Source of the DNA: Frankiaceae bacterium
GTDB taxonomy: Bacteria; Actinomycetota; Actinomycetes; BP-191
Assembly (NCBI GenBank): GCA_035556555.1
Contig: DATMES010000001.1
Span: forward strand, 62,001 to 126,000
Direction: 5' to 3'
Length of the DNA: 64,000 nt
Shown one piece after another: positions 41,901 to 49,327 of this stretch. Every line of letters starts with the position of its first letter. Positions within the stretch are counted from its first letter, which is position 1. The translations under genes and the position numbers were made by a program. A model generated the notes under the pieces. It worked only from the letters and a program-made list of their open reading frames with translations, was not told the DNA's origin and did not search any database.

Positions 41901-42244
41901 ATCGCGATCTCGACGAGCCGCTCACGCGCGTTGCCGAACCGCACCACGACCCGCCCGCCGTCGGCGATGACCGGCCACCGCGGGTCGTCGTTCGGACGGA
42001 TCCCGACGCTGTCGTCGGCGGGCGCCGGCGGCTCGGCCGGTGGCGCGGGGAGCGCCGTGGGCACGCCCTTCGCCTGGGGCGGGACGTTGGGCGACGCCGT
42101 CGCGCGGGGCCCCTTCGGGGTCTTCGCCACGGGAGCGGCGACGACCTCTCCGACGGGCCGGGGCTCCGCCGCGGCCGGGGCCACCGGCGCGATCAGCGTG
42201 CCGGTGACGGTGGCGGCGACGAGCAAGGCAAAGCGGCGCAGCAT
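32888..42244 (-). CDS. Secreted RHS/YD-repeat polymorphic toxin with C-terminal HNH nuclease
   Basis: About 3118 residues. I start at ATG 42244, which gives a signal peptide (MLRRFALLVAATVTGTLIAP then VAPAAAEP) and has ggggag upstream. Residues ~278-658 are three tandem beta domains, each ending DV(Q/V)G(W/Y)F. After a long beta region come dozens of YD repeats (YDAAGNV, YDYAYD, YTYDASG forms) that build the RHS cocoon, ending in the core motif RTYDPAKASFLTPD...NRYSYVNGDPVNYTDPTGH. A Gly/Lys/Pro linker then leads to a ~111-residue tip (32891-33223) with ELDHITPRRDGGGHDIENLR and WPWEHDYWD, an HNH nuclease. Delivery is probably Sec-dependent. The immunity gene overlaps its end. Confidence 0.93.
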   Translation of the reverse strand: MLRRFALLVAATVTGTLIAPVAPAAAEPRPVGEVVAAPVAKTPKGPRATASPNVPPQAKGVPTALPAPPAEPPAPADDSVGIRPNDDPRWPVIADGGRVVVRFGNARERLVEIAMPEGRAVLQAKSRLKIGNPVIDGNGVVFYEVAPDTDLRFDVGPAGVTQRLVLRSARALHAVEIFVSDPDGALTGLTETHDGHDLGSGEQQRLSVTPAYAYEERRGAHGHVKDPRSASQTVVQEDGGYVVRSSVDRRWATRHRYPIVLDPDYSSGNIYTTSGGRFTPVTPARTLNTVTGTGLSSAQKVPSLGSLSFDVTGRAGIPQNYVSAVMVDVHPVTPGGSGSLTLYPAGVTRPAVSSVNFLTNQSISNTVIVKVGTSGQITVYNSSSVAMDVQIDVQGWFSTLNDSIESGGVLRLVEPSRILDTRWTNGGGSVGAGGTRDVMVANEGDLPAASEMSSVVVSIVTVPTEKTALTVYAKGTSRPTTPTSIETSSAMSQLVVSKVGTSGEIVVHNSAGTLDFLVDVVGYFTPLGSSTGFAPYHPLNGARIGDTRSGLNVVGGTTGAIPSNTTRDFTVLGKGGVPSSDVGVVALVVHTLNSSASGSIIVYDADAAQPSGVTSVRTIAAQTRHNLVFVKPSSLGRIRVRTVNLSTDVLVDVVGYFDEPREAPEVTWKIVEAQPTFGYAAGSTLTVELTVTNRDPDDAIDFSTSFPVPGTATPGLNGLVDDVPCVAPVTCGRSGTFSDEFAFGDVPIPAGGTKTLLAPLRVLSTRGCIESTLHGSTADVHATYADGADFFTTVPSDLTYTVCDGGLGMESWWSYHEHATGPGGRIAVNIANGNAVVQQLDSTPMRVRGDLSLVARRTYNSQDVGVTTLPGEIGKGWILNLGEVSAMAGASSVVGSGVLVPEHESPVVHGSITLIDRDGTRHSFSPRHVKHTLRVKSTTSFEWSGPDQLRMLAPVAIAIPSGSTDICVDQAYLAPAGVHLSMWRYIAVNGGTSTTPCASASAIAAGTVVGYATLRPDRFRSEFDATGRLVSMVDGAGNGLGYSHSAVTGLTVTESRPGMSARKMTLSTAVPIVPVPGQTHDCGASATAVMTLTDAAKRETKYCQTLHAANASTYLTRVVNPDGSKIDYRYSTVARADGGTAVDCGTAGRLCEVTDALDHATALTYTTASPGYGISAGPPQVASVTDRRLKATTYDYAYDEQVQHVSVDRSDKKADGTTRSTTRVRYSSIDSVGSVWQIDEGTPNATTGIDALRSTSFQWGYCTSLTMNTRPNVLCTRTRKALNPATAATQGSEYSPDEVAEFSYTPEGGLTRRRAGTNYGVATGKWIEHSSGYRAQYVRHDGVYCWDEKLSPGMVSSAQSVCTGASAVNAKERYDSSTIFVLSDLVESLTPRGNGDTSTDWRKYLTTYTVDNDSTEQPNVAHDAPTSTQDQDPFCDDASSPPRRNTGLVCSVEAPHNGATKVTTKYQYDVYGQRTQEIRPGNRTYRYSYFTGTTRDLSGTTPAAGWLRSVTDPKDKFVAFGYDAAGNVARTWDRVATAKSGKPQSDYPGSAGSPASSDYTEDLWEKLPVTGATNLSAPWRYAVSHRDQLGTTSTRTVDDNGNPLTITPAGRGTTTNTFDAADNLKTRTDPRSAGVASTASTEVEFFYDDYSRLVTEEAPGGGVTSHVYDAVHRPLATYELRDDTTFAAPGCTTSTSAMIGMPADKRVCAPGGTIGYDGVDRPVSYTTGSGFTGHRTYDGVGRLLTARDPRVVDAFTQYRYDLDGNMTRECAPESVEVGWTDCDSTSSAFAVDLAYSTGGHLLSTTVRRAPSAGGAAETYTTSFEYDVSGNQTDATSPVADRPKATTRYDSLDRAYCRETPRGTGSSWSHVVTQYDAAGNVTLRSRPIDGKCEAEGEAVTASRSTTWTFDAAHRVTSIVDAPDGPSAADGGGSVRTDYEYDDAGNIDKIIEPRAFAPNAPTDATTLFATSMEYDDAGRLAWRSTPRSDSAVASEPALTLPGGGAITGTDDCPASSGLRVCTTAFQYDAAGRLVTQWLPTAGVGSDGVVPTTKATTGDAARYVDFTYTPDGLVATIDAPAPADTNGNGRRAITRRYYDGSGAVVAEGGPRFDPSASVPLDLTTTTYSGDGQIASRTAPAGNPGGTPPATHLEAFGYDANGNPISYTDPSGRTTTQTYYSDGRLESVQTPSSRYGRPTPTTYGYDTADVTTYKYDGAGNVTAIYSPSANEAATPTSPFVDGTLGQRTATVSTYTHDNLLDTTLTPLSSNGVTQRRERYTYDASGRKTAVTVDTGTVDATTYAFTPTSGTESALGFGYYENDRLKTQTGRNGTPVVTTKYDAAGNRTSVAASDNSTADVTATYYLDGLPRTVDSRSRRTSYLYDGAGREVAHDLSRTADAVGDPGTTATRYDDGGFAVELWSEAAAVAGQTGDLGSGKFSRQYDIAGRPLSETAPNGAQSTFTWRNDDTLTSRVVKQSASATTDLARWDYTYDASYNVLSRAFSGTDGGSSVANVTASYTYTPGGRLESFTYGSGATKYVNWDHNGNRTCYGEDCDRNGFVGSTGPNKSTFAYRADNSIKSETAGGTTTTYDYEPFGGVSGDRCTQYQYDGLDRLKQVTPRTGVTGCSAQTSTYAYDGLDRQVSQVSGGTTTALHYVGFGTAPDRTVKGTSVVDFALDAAGQAVGVEDGSTTQYLVDNGQGSIGAVLSSTAAVVCQTAYDAFGATVGAAGATATWTCGANGATPNDRWFNGGRRDNATGNYQLGSRTYDPAKASFLTPDAVHTGGPAADTTIGFDPLTSNRYSYVNGDPVNYTDPTGHVRGDDAGPLSDRALEHMCTQVERKYATSEEQADRVEKGCLLQFGFPLNAGGNIGGLLRAGIGFIPVVGDLVDLYDCVGGLFSSDRDLVDVALSCGAAIPVAGSLANGVKAVRVLDKASDVATASRVVDGLDDANDGGRALNAISGGGKVASDPVETARRAHKVSKKGGGGPGKGGPGKAGGPGKGSAGKGSGGKRWQVGDAIDAPTAAGNAPAWSTVRGRHWKNRAAEDGAIDTFGPANIERMRKGKAPLHEEVPVSKELDHITPRRDGGGHDIENLRELWPWEHDYWDDYRHYTGDVPDGWTR
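40271..41413 (-). repeat. Three tandem ~120-residue beta domains inside the RHS protein
   Basis: Residues ~278-398, 412-526 and 536-658 of the RHS protein share an order of elements: a start like FTPVTPARTLNTV / RLVEPSRILDTRW / YHPLNGARIGDTR, a middle GxxxxxVxxVxVxVxxxxP, a T-S pair before N/Q-xx(V/L)VxK, and an end DVQGWF or DVVGYF. This is the PxRxxDTR...DVxGYF module found in many secreted actinobacterial proteins; its ligand is unknown. It is a protein-level repeat; DNA identity between copies is low. Confidence 0.75.
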
Positions 42245-42369
42245 GAGAAACGGGGCTCCCCACGTCCAGGAAAAGGCGGTAGGAGCAGCCAACCTGGCGG
42301 GCGTTATGTCCTCAATGGCACAGAAGGGCCATATTGCGGCTAGTCCGTAACTTGCCGGTATGTCCGGAC

Positions 42370-43869
42370 TTACCGCCCGCCGGAGATCCTGTCGACGAGC
42401 TCGGCCGCGGTGTCGCAGACGTCGAGGAGCTCGCCGACGTGCGCCTTCGTGCCGCGCAACGGCTCCATGGTCGGCACGCGCTGCAACGAGTCGCGCCCCA
42501 CGTCGAAGATCACCGAGTCCCACGACGCGGCGGCGACCTCGCCTGCGTACTTCTCCAGGCACCGCCCCCGGAAGTACGCCCTGGTGTCCTCGGGCGGCGC
42601 CGTCATCGCGCGCGTCACGACGTCCTCGGTGACGAGCAGCTCGACGGAGCCGCGCGCGGCGAGGCGGTTGTAGAGGCCCTTGTCGGGGCGTACGTCGTGG
42701 TACTGCAGGTCGACGAGCTGCAGCTTGTGGCTCGACCAGTCGAGCGACTCGCGCTCGCGGTAGCCGTCGAGGATCGCCAGCTTGGCGACCCAGTCGACCT
42801 CGCGGGAGCACGTACGCGGGTCGTCCTCGAGCCGCGTCAGCACGCTCTCCCAGCGCCCCAGCACGTCGCGGGTCTGCTCGTCGGCGTCGTCGCCGAGCGT
42901 CGACTCGACGAACTTCCGCGCCAGCTCGAGGTACTCCATCTGCAGCTGTACGGCCGTGAGCTTGCGTCCGTCCCGCAGCGTCACGAGGTGCTTCAACGAC
43001 GCGTCGTGCGACACGGCCCGCAACGACGACACCGGCTGCTCGACGGACAGGTCGCGGTCTATGAACCCCGCCTCGATCATCGCGAGGACCAGCGAGGTGG
43101 TGCCCGCCTTGAGGTACGTCGCGACCTCGTTGAGGTTGGCGTCACCGATGATGACGTGCAGCCGCCGGTACTTCTCCGGGTCGGCGTGCGGCTCGTCGCG
43201 GGTGTTGATGATCGGCCGCTTCAACGTCGTCTCGAGGCCGACCTCGACCTCGAAGAAGTCCGCGCGCTGGCTGATCTGGAAGCCGTTCCCCCTGCCGTCC
43301 TGGCCCGTCCCCACGCGCCCCGCGCCGGCGAACACCTGCCGCGACACGAAGAACGGCGTCAGGTGCCGCACGATCTCCGCGAACGGCGTCGAGCGGGCCA
43401 TGAGGTAGTTCTCGTGGCAGCCGTACGAGACGCCCTTGTTGTCGGTGTTGTTCTTGTAGAGCTGCACGGGCGCGGTGCCGGGGACGGCGAGCGCGCGGCG
43501 CGCGGCCTCGGCCATGACCCGCTCCCCCGCCTTGTCCCAGAGCACGCAGTCGCGCGGCGTCGTGACCTCGGGGGTGGAGTACTCGGGGTGCGCGTGGTCG
43601 ACGTAGAGGCGGGCGCCGTTGGTGAGGATGACGTTGGCGAGGCCGAGCTCGTCGTCGGACGGCGGCTCGGACACCTCGTGCGCCAGGTCGAACCCGCGCG
43701 CGTCGCGCAGCGGGCTCTCCTCCTCGAAGTCCCAGCGGGTACGCCGGTCGCGCTGCGGGGCGTACGCGTTGACGACGAGCGACGACGACACCATCGCGTT
43801 GAAGCCAGGCTGCCCGGGGACCGAGATGCCGTACTCGGTCTCCGTGCCCATCACCCGTCGCACGGTCAT
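42370..43869 (-). CDS. dop: Depupylase/deamidase of Pup, Dop
   Basis: A 499-residue carboxylate-amine-ligase-fold enzyme that removes Pup from proteins (and deamidates Pup-Gln where needed). The start [15 protein letters not shown] is the Dop form; PafA has IFGIETEFGV instead. Further family marks are [40 protein letters not shown] and [16 protein letters not shown] 43869 is chosen for the VMGTETEYG alignment. In most relatives dop is followed directly by pup; here a ~9.8-kb RHS cassette separates them. 125 bases with no gene lie between its stop and the RHS start and likely carry the RHS promoter. Confidence 0.95.
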   Translation of the reverse strand: MTVRRVMGTETEYGISVPGQPGFNAMVSSSLVVNAYAPQRDRRTRWDFEEESPLRDARGFDLAHEVSEPPSDDELGLANVILTNGARLYVDHAHPEYSTPEVTTPRDCVLWDKAGERVMAEAARRALAVPGTAPVQLYKNNTDNKGVSYGCHENYLMARSTPFAEIVRHLTPFFVSRQVFAGAGRVGTGQDGRGNGFQISQRADFFEVEVGLETTLKRPIINTRDEPHADPEKYRRLHVIIGDANLNEVATYLKAGTTSLVLAMIEAGFIDRDLSVEQPVSSLRAVSHDASLKHLVTLRDGRKLTAVQLQMEYLELARKFVESTLGDDADEQTRDVLGRWESVLTRLEDDPRTCSREVDWVAKLAILDGYRERESLDWSSHKLQLVDLQYHDVRPDKGLYNRLAARGSVELLVTEDVVTRAMTAPPEDTRAYFRGRCLEKYAGEVAAASWDSVIFDVGRDSLQRVPTMEPLRGTKAHVGELLDVCDTAAELVDRISGGR

Positions 43870-43891
43870 GGGCACAAGCCTAGACGGCTGG

Positions 43892-45622
43892 CTACGTCGC
43901 GACAGCGATGGTGAAGCGGTAGTCGTGCTTCGGCAGGCCGTTGTGCGCGACGTACATGGCGACGTACGTCCCCGTCTCCGGCGCCTCGACGTCCTTCGGC
44001 GGCTCGTTGACGCCGGCGCTGTCGCACTCGATCTGGAACATCGGCACGGTCCCCCGCTCGGGGTCCATCGACCTGCCGTCCGGCGAGATGAGGAACCAGC
44101 AGCCGACGGCCGCGCCGATGTCCACGGGGACGGCGGCGTCGACCATCGACGTCGACGCGATGCTGATCTTCTGGCCGGCCTTGGCGCGGAACGCGTACGA
44201 GTCGCGCATGTCGCCGCCGAGGACGTACGGCTCGATGGTGCCCGTGTACTCACGCCCGGCGGCGACGGGCAGCGCGGCGCGGCGGTCCGCGCCGGCGTCC
44301 CTCTTCGTGCCGGCGTCGTCCTGCGGGCCCGGCGTGAACGGCCGCGCGTCGTTGGACGTCCCGCGGACCTCCTGGCGGGTGGCGTTCCACTCCGTCGCCG
44401 CGGCCGACTTCTTCGGGCAGGCGCCGCCGCGTACGCAGCTCACGATCGCCGGCGTGACGGTGCCGTCGAGCCAGCCGTACCCCCAGAAGACGTGCTCCGC
44501 GCCCGGGGGCAGCGGGAACACGCGGCCGTAGATGCTGCTGCTGACCGTGCACATGACGTACTCGTCGCAGAGCGTTCCGGCCTTCGGGAACTTGTCCTTC
44601 GGCGAGTAGGTCGCCGCGTCGCGCATCGCCTGGACGAACTTCGCGCGCGTCACGGTCCTGCTCATCTGCTTGGCGGTGTTGCGGCCCGTGTAGCCCTCCT
44701 GGCGGCGCAGGCGCAGCAGCGCCTCGGCGGCCGCTCCCGCCGCCGTCGGCGACGAGAAGCTGGTGCCGCAGTGCTCGTCGGTGCCCTTCACCGCCTTGTG
44801 CAGGGCGACCGGACGGCAGAACCACGATGCGAAGTCGAACGTGCTCCAGCTCGCCGGCGTCCAGTGCCCCGGGTAGCCGCCGCCGACGATCTGGATGGCC
44901 TCTGGCTGCCGGTCGCAGTCGAGGATCGCGGGCCACGGCACCTCGTTGCCGGCGGCGATGAAGAACAGCGAGGCGGGGTTGCGCTCGGCGGCGGAGCAGG
45001 GCTCGAAGTCCTGCGTCACCGGCTTCGCGAGGTGCAGCGGCAGCGGCGCCGGCGGGCCCCACGAGTGCGTCTGCACGTCGGCGACGACGGGCGCGGACGG
45101 GAGGTCGTTCGCCGCGCTGTTGCCCTCGTGGACGAGCAGCAGCGCGTCCGGCGACTCGGAGATGACGCTCGACGCGGTGCCGGTGCCGTGGCCGTTCTCG
45201 TCGAGGATGCAGACCTTCGGGTCGAGGCTGACGTCGGTCGGGCTCGTCGCGTCGCCGTCGCAGACCGCGCCGATGATGTTCGTCTTCGGGATCCAGTACC
45301 AGACGTGCGCCTCGACGCTCGCCCAGAGCTTCTTGTCCGCCTCGACGGCCTTGTCGTAGTCCTTGAACTTGCCCACCGACAGCGGCAGCGCGCGGATCGA
45401 GCAGTCCTTGAAGCCCACGACGTACGTGCAGGGGTGCGCCGTGTTCTTCGGGCGGTAGAACGCCTCGTGGTACGGGTTGATCCCGCTGTCCGCGACGGCG
45501 ACCACGACGGTCGGGCGCGGGGCGGAGCCGGGCCGCGGTCGGGCAGGCGAGGCGACCGCGACGGTGGCGGCGGCAACGGTGACGGCGAGAGCGAGCGGGA
45601 GCACGCGTCGGGGCATCGACAT
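43892..45622 (-). CDS. Secreted subtilisin-like (S8) serine protease
   Basis: A 576-residue exported protease. ATG 45622 gives a signal peptide ([20 protein letters not shown] then VAVASPA). The full catalytic set is visible: D45 in [11 protein letters not shown]145 in NGHGTGTAS, oxyanion N226 in FIAAGNE and S288 in [11 protein letters not shown]. The C-terminal ~150 residues are a beta-sandwich with a [15 protein letters not shown] segment, resembling pre-peptidase C-terminal or P-type domains. Several Cys pairs suit an extracellular protein. It sits between the ARC ATPase and dop, 22 bases before dop, an unusual companion for the cytoplasmic Pup system. Its substrate is unknown. Confidence 0.9.
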   Translation of the reverse strand: MSMPRRVLPLALAVTVAAATVAVASPARPRPGSAPRPTVVVAVADSGINPYHEAFYRPKNTAHPCTYVVGFKDCSIRALPLSVGKFKDYDKAVEADKKLWASVEAHVWYWIPKTNIIGAVCDGDATSPTDVSLDPKVCILDENGHGTGTASSVISESPDALLLVHEGNSAANDLPSAPVVADVQTHSWGPPAPLPLHLAKPVTQDFEPCSAAERNPASLFFIAAGNEVPWPAILDCDRQPEAIQIVGGGYPGHWTPASWSTFDFASWFCRPVALHKAVKGTDEHCGTSFSSPTAAGAAAEALLRLRRQEGYTGRNTAKQMSRTVTRAKFVQAMRDAATYSPKDKFPKAGTLCDEYVMCTVSSSIYGRVFPLPPGAEHVFWGYGWLDGTVTPAIVSCVRGGACPKKSAAATEWNATRQEVRGTSNDARPFTPGPQDDAGTKRDAGADRRAALPVAAGREYTGTIEPYVLGGDMRDSYAFRAKAGQKISIASTSMVDAAVPVDIGAAVGCWFLISPDGRSMDPERGTVPMFQIECDSAGVNEPPKDVEAPETGTYVAMYVAHNGLPKHDYRFTIAVAT

Positions 45623-45690
45623 GTAGGAGAAGAGCCGCGACCCTCGCGGGTGGTTCGGCGGCACGCGCGCGGCCGGCGGGGCGCCGTACC

Positions 45691-45748
45691 TCGTGATCTT
45701 GGTTGCGTTCGTGTCGCCCGGGCAGCACGAACGCAACCAAGATCACGA
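45691..45748. terminator. Long perfect inverted repeat (23-bp arms), family member 1
   Basis: Bases 45691-45713 (tcgtgatcttggttgcg...) are the exact reverse complement of 45726-45748, with a 12-base loop tcgcccgggcag. It lies after the stop of the ARC gene (minus strand) and before the S8 protease start, fitting a terminator of the ARC transcript. A second copy at 48042 has the same arms with one compensated base pair and an equally long loop. Confidence 0.75.
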
Positions 45749-45861
45749 AAATCCGACCGGAGCGCGGGGGTGCGGCGGGGCCGCGGCGAGTGGGGGCAGA
45801 CGTGCGCGGCGCCTGGTACGTGCGCCCCGGCGGCGACCGTGCGCCGCCGGGGTCCTGCTCG

Positions 45862-47634
45862 CTAGAGGTACTGGCCGGTGTTGGAGATCGTGTCGATGGA
45901 CCGGCCGGCCTCGTTGCCCTTGGCGCCGGAGATGAGCGTGCGGATGTAGACGATCCGCTCGCCCTTCTTGCCCGAGATCCGCGCCCAGTCGTCGGGGTTG
46001 GTCGTGTTGGGCAGGTCCTCGTTCTCCTTGAACTCGTCGACGATCGCGCCCATGAGGTGCGAGAGGCGGATGCCCTTCGCGCCGATGTCGAGGAAGTCCT
46101 TGATGGCGTTCTTCTTGGCGCGGGCGACGATGTTCTCGATCATCGCGCCGGAGTTGAAGTCCTTGAAGTACAGGACCTCCTTGTCGCCGTTGGCGTACGT
46201 CACCTCGAGGAAGCGGTTGGAGTCGTCGTCGGAGTACATCCGCTCGACGGTCGCCTGGATCATCGCCTGGCACGCGCCCTCGCGGCTGCCGCCGTGCTCG
46301 CGCAGGTCGTCCTCGTGGATGGGGAGCGAGGGGGTGATGTACTTGCTGAAGATGTCCTTCGCGCCCTCCGCGTCGGGGCGTTCGATCTTGATCTTCACGT
46401 CGAGGCGGCCGGGTCGCAGGATGGCCGGGTCGATCATGTCCTCGCGGTTGCTGGCGCCGATGACGACGACGTTCTTCAACGACTCCACGCCGTCGATCTC
46501 CGACAGGAGCTGCGGGACGATGGTGTTCTCGACGTCGCTCGACACACCCGAGCCGCGGACGCGGAAGATCGAGTCCATCTCGTCGAAGAACACGATGACG
46601 GGCGTCCCCTCCTCCGCCTTCTCCCTGGCGCGCTGGAAGATGAGCCGGATCTGCCGCTCGGTCTCGCCGACGTACTTGTTGAGCAGCTCGGGGCCCTTGA
46701 TGTTGAGGAAGAACGAGCGCCCCTCGCCCTTGCCGGTGACCTCGGCGACCTTCTTGGCCAGCGAGTTGGCGACGGCCTTGGCGATGAGCGTCTTGCCGCA
46801 GCCGGGCGGGCCGTAGAGCAGGACGCCCTTCGGCGGGCGCAGCTCGTGCTCCTTGAACAGCTCGGCGTGGAGGAACGGCAGCTCGACGGCGTCGCGGATC
46901 GACTCGATCTGCGCCATGAGGCCGCCGATCTGCGAGTAGTCGACGTCCGGGACCTCTTCGAGAACGAGCTCCTCGACCTCGCTCTTCGGGACGCGCTCGT
47001 ACGCCCAGCCTGACCTCGGCTCGACGAGCAGCGAGTCGCCGGGCTTGATCGGGCCGTCCATGAGCGGCTCGGCGAGCATGACGACGCGCTCCTCGTCGGT
47101 GTGGCCGACGACCAGCGCGCGGTCACCGCCTTCGAGGACCTCCTTGAGGAGGACGACGTCGCCCTGGCGCTCGAACTTCAGGGCGCGCACGACGTTCAGC
47201 GCCTCGTTGAGCATGACCTCCTGCCCCTTGCGGAGCTCGGTCACCTCGACGGTGGGACTGACGGTGACGCGGATCTTGCGGCCGCCGTGGAACACGTCGA
47301 CGGTGTCGTCGTCGTTGGCGGACAGGAAGATGCCGTAGCCGCTCGGCGGCTGCGCGAGGCGGTCGACCTCCTCCTTCAGCGCGAGGATCTGCTCCTGCGC
47401 CTCCTTGAGGGTCGCGACGAGGCGCTCGTTGCGGCCGGTCAGCTGGGCCATCATCGCCTGCGCCTCGGTGAGGCGTTCCTCGAGCGCCTTGGCCTGGCGC
47501 GGCGAGTCGGTCAGCTTGCGGCGCAGCAGCCCGACCTCCTCCTCGAGGAAGCCGACCTGAGTCTGGAGGTCGGCGACCTCCTTCTCGTACCGCGCGGCGC
47601 GCGTCTCGGCGTCGTCCTTGCGGGACCCGGACAC
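45862..47634 (-). CDS. arc: Proteasome-activating AAA ATPase ARC/Mpa
   Basis: A 590-residue hexameric unfoldase that captures pupylated proteins and feeds them to the 20S core. The N-terminal ~60 residues are coiled coil ([20 protein letters not shown]) that binds Pup; two OB-type domains follow (about 90-230). The AAA module has Walker A GPPGCGKT, Walker [13 protein letters not shown] and the arginine-finger region [18 protein letters not shown]. The C-terminus NTGQYL is the GQYL docking motif for the alpha ring. Start is GTG 47634 with ggaggtgagg upstream. Divergent from a ferredoxin gene across 90 bases. Confidence 0.97.
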   Translation of the reverse strand: MSGSRKDDAETRAARYEKEVADLQTQVGFLEEEVGLLRRKLTDSPRQAKALEERLTEAQAMMAQLTGRNERLVATLKEAQEQILALKEEVDRLAQPPSGYGIFLSANDDDTVDVFHGGRKIRVTVSPTVEVTELRKGQEVMLNEALNVVRALKFERQGDVVLLKEVLEGGDRALVVGHTDEERVVMLAEPLMDGPIKPGDSLLVEPRSGWAYERVPKSEVEELVLEEVPDVDYSQIGGLMAQIESIRDAVELPFLHAELFKEHELRPPKGVLLYGPPGCGKTLIAKAVANSLAKKVAEVTGKGEGRSFFLNIKGPELLNKYVGETERQIRLIFQRAREKAEEGTPVIVFFDEMDSIFRVRGSGVSSDVENTIVPQLLSEIDGVESLKNVVVIGASNREDMIDPAILRPGRLDVKIKIERPDAEGAKDIFSKYITPSLPIHEDDLREHGGSREGACQAMIQATVERMYSDDDSNRFLEVTYANGDKEVLYFKDFNSGAMIENIVARAKKNAIKDFLDIGAKGIRLSHLMGAIVDEFKENEDLPNTTNPDDWARISGKKGERIVYIRTLISGAKGNEAGRSIDTISNTGQYL

Positions 47635-47724
47635 CGCCTCACCTCCCCTTCTCAGGAGCAGTGTTCAGCCTATATCCGCAGCCCTGCCGCGCGAGGGTGA
47701 AACGGCGCGATGTAGCGTCGCGTC

Positions 47725-48000
47725 GTGGACGAGACGCTGCTGGTCAGGGTGGACCAGGACCTCTGCACGGGCGACGGGCTCTGCGTGCAGCTGGCGCCGG
47801 CGGTGTTCGAGTTCGACGTCGACGGGCTGGCGTACGTGAAGTCACCGGATGGCGAGCTGCTCACGGCGCCGGGTGCGTCGGTGCCCGTTCCGTCCCGGTG
47901 TGTGAAGGACGTCATCGAGTCCGCGGAGGGCTGCCCGGGCGACTGCATCTTCGTGGAGAAGCCCGACGGCACCCAGGTCGCGGGCCCGCCCGGCGACTAG
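47725..48000 (+). CDS. Small ferredoxin (3Fe-4S type)
   Basis: A 91-residue ferredoxin starting at GTG. The N-terminal VDQDLCTGDGLCVQLAPAVF has Cys-x5-Cys, and SAEGCPGDCIFVE supplies the C-terminal cysteines. This spacing matches the single-cluster ferredoxins that feed electrons to P450s and oxygenases in actinobacteria. A ferredoxin near the proteasome ATPase is a common actinobacterial neighbour, though no functional link is established. It is convergent with the gene at 48122, with a long hairpin between. Confidence 0.85.
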   Translation: MDETLLVRVDQDLCTGDGLCVQLAPAVFEFDVDGLAYVKSPDGELLTAPGASVPVPSRCVKDVIESAEGCPGDCIFVEKPDGTQVAGPPGD

Positions 48001-48041
48001 CGACCCGCGCGGTCCGGCCCGGGGTCGCCCCTTCAGCTTTC

Positions 48042-48095
48042 GTGATCTTGGCTGCGTTCGTGCAAGCCGAGCAGCACGAACGCAGCCAAGATCAC
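48042..48095. terminator. Long perfect inverted repeat (21-bp arms), family member 2
   Basis: Bases 48042-48062 (gtgatcttggctgcgttcgtg less the last base) pair exactly with 48075-48095 across a 12-base loop caagccgagcag. It lies between the convergent ferredoxin and zinc-finger-like genes, the place for a bidirectional terminator. Relative to the copy at 45691, a T in the left arm is C and the paired A is G, so pairing is preserved by a compensatory change. Confidence 0.78.
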
Positions 48096-48121
48096 CAAGA
48101 ACGGACCGCGTCGCAGACCTG

Positions 48122-48388
48122 CTAGCGAACGTGCGGCGCGCACCGCTCGCACGGACGCAGGCCGATGTCGAGAGCCTCGGCGACCGTCAGCGGCGCGGGT
48201 TCGTTGTCCGGGATGTCACGGACGAGGTTCGCCTCGTGCACGGCGTCGAACATGTAGCAGTCGCGCTCGTGGAACACCTCGCTCGTCGGCAGGACCCACA
48301 CCCTCCGATCGGGAGGTGCGACCGGCGTCGGACGGCACAGTGAGCACTGCTCGCGCATCAGGTCGTGCACGCAGCGTTCCTCGGCCAT
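48122..48388 (-). CDS. Small Cys/His-rich hypothetical protein
   Basis: An 88-residue cytoplasmic protein. The N-terminus RCVHDLMREQCSLCRP and the C-terminus LRPCERCAPHV contain possible metal-binding Cys-x-x-Cys pairs, with further His/Cys in the middle (FHERDCYMFDAVHEA). It may be a small zinc-binding protein. No family recognised. It lies at the minus-strand end of the region between ARC and trmI and is followed by the long hairpin at 48042. Confidence 0.6.
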   Translation of the reverse strand: MAEERCVHDLMREQCSLCRPTPVAPPDRRVWVLPTSEVFHERDCYMFDAVHEANLVRDIPDNEPAPLTVAEALDIGLRPCERCAPHVR

Positions 48389-48418
48389 GGTGTTCTCCCC
48401 CGGTTGGCTGACCCGAGC

Positions 48419-49231
48419 CTACCCGCCGAACGTGATGGCGAACGCCAGCATCTCGACCGGCGCCGTGACCCCCGGGGCGCTCTGGATGTACTGGACCTCC
48501 TGCTCCCCCGACGGCGGCAGCGCGCCGGCGCCGAAGTGCCACCACTCGGCCGCCCAGCCGCCGCCCTTCCCCGTTCCGTGCGACCACCCGCGCCCGTTCA
48601 CCGGACACGGCACGCTCGAACCCTCGTGGGTGAGGCAGATGCTCGAGGTCGTCGACAGAGCGTCCGGCGCGTCGATCCACGCGCCGACGGTCGTCCTGGA
48701 GCCCTGGCGGACGCGGAACGACAGGTACTTCTCCCCAGCGTGGTCGGCCGGCGTCGTCCGTACGTCCACGACGCGCCCCCAGGAAGGCACGGCGCGCCGC
48801 GGCGTCAGCGTGAGGCCGCGCGGGAGGCCGTCGACGCGGACGCGGACCTCGCTGGCGCCGTCGGTGACGAGATGGATCCGGTACCGCCCGGGCCCGAAGC
48901 GCTTCGCGTACGCGTCGAAGCCCATAACGTGGCGCTTGCCCTGCGGCGTGTCGGTGGCGGGGATCGTGTAGAAGCCGGTCGCCTCGTGCGGCTCGCCGAT
49001 CGGCTCGATCCAGACGCCGGCGTACGTCCCCCGCGTCGTCACGCGCGGCGCGGTGAACGTCGACTCGAAGACGCCCATATGGGCGACGAACGTGCTCTTG
49101 ATCGTGACGTCCACGGACGCCGACGAGGAGCCACGCACGACGAGCATCCCCTGGGGCGGGGCGGCCTCGGCGGCCATCGGTGCGAGGCCGAGCACCAGCA
49201 GCAGTCCCCCGAGGAGCGCGCGTAGCCGCAC
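48419..49231 (-). CDS. Secreted hypothetical protein
   Basis: A 270-residue protein. I prefer the GTG at 49231 over the ATG at 49255 because cgagagggg then sits at proper SD distance and the product begins directly with the signal peptide (RLRALLGGLLLVLGLAPM...AAEAAP). The mature part is beta-rich with one Cys pair (ICLTHEGSSVPCPV) and many Trp/Gly in the final third. No domain recognised. It is separated from the next minus-strand gene by 96 bases. Confidence 0.62.
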   Translation of the reverse strand: MRLRALLGGLLLVLGLAPMAAEAAPPQGMLVVRGSSSASVDVTIKSTFVAHMGVFESTFTAPRVTTRGTYAGVWIEPIGEPHEATGFYTIPATDTPQGKRHVMGFDAYAKRFGPGRYRIHLVTDGASEVRVRVDGLPRGLTLTPRRAVPSWGRVVDVRTTPADHAGEKYLSFRVRQGSRTTVGAWIDAPDALSTTSSICLTHEGSSVPCPVNGRGWSHGTGKGGGWAAEWWHFGAGALPPSGEQEVQYIQSAPGVTAPVEMLAFAITFGG

Positions 49232-49327
49232 GTCGTACCCCTCTCGTCCCGGCATGCGTTCGACGGGCGCGGCGTCCGCGCCTGCCTAGGAGAGAGCCCG
49301 GGCGCGACCGCGGGGTTCGGGACCGGG

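Noticed and set aside
39113-42343. 1076-residue plus-strand open frame over the RHS N-terminal half
   Set aside because: Same reason: complementary frame of a real gene, Arg/His-rich, no motifs.
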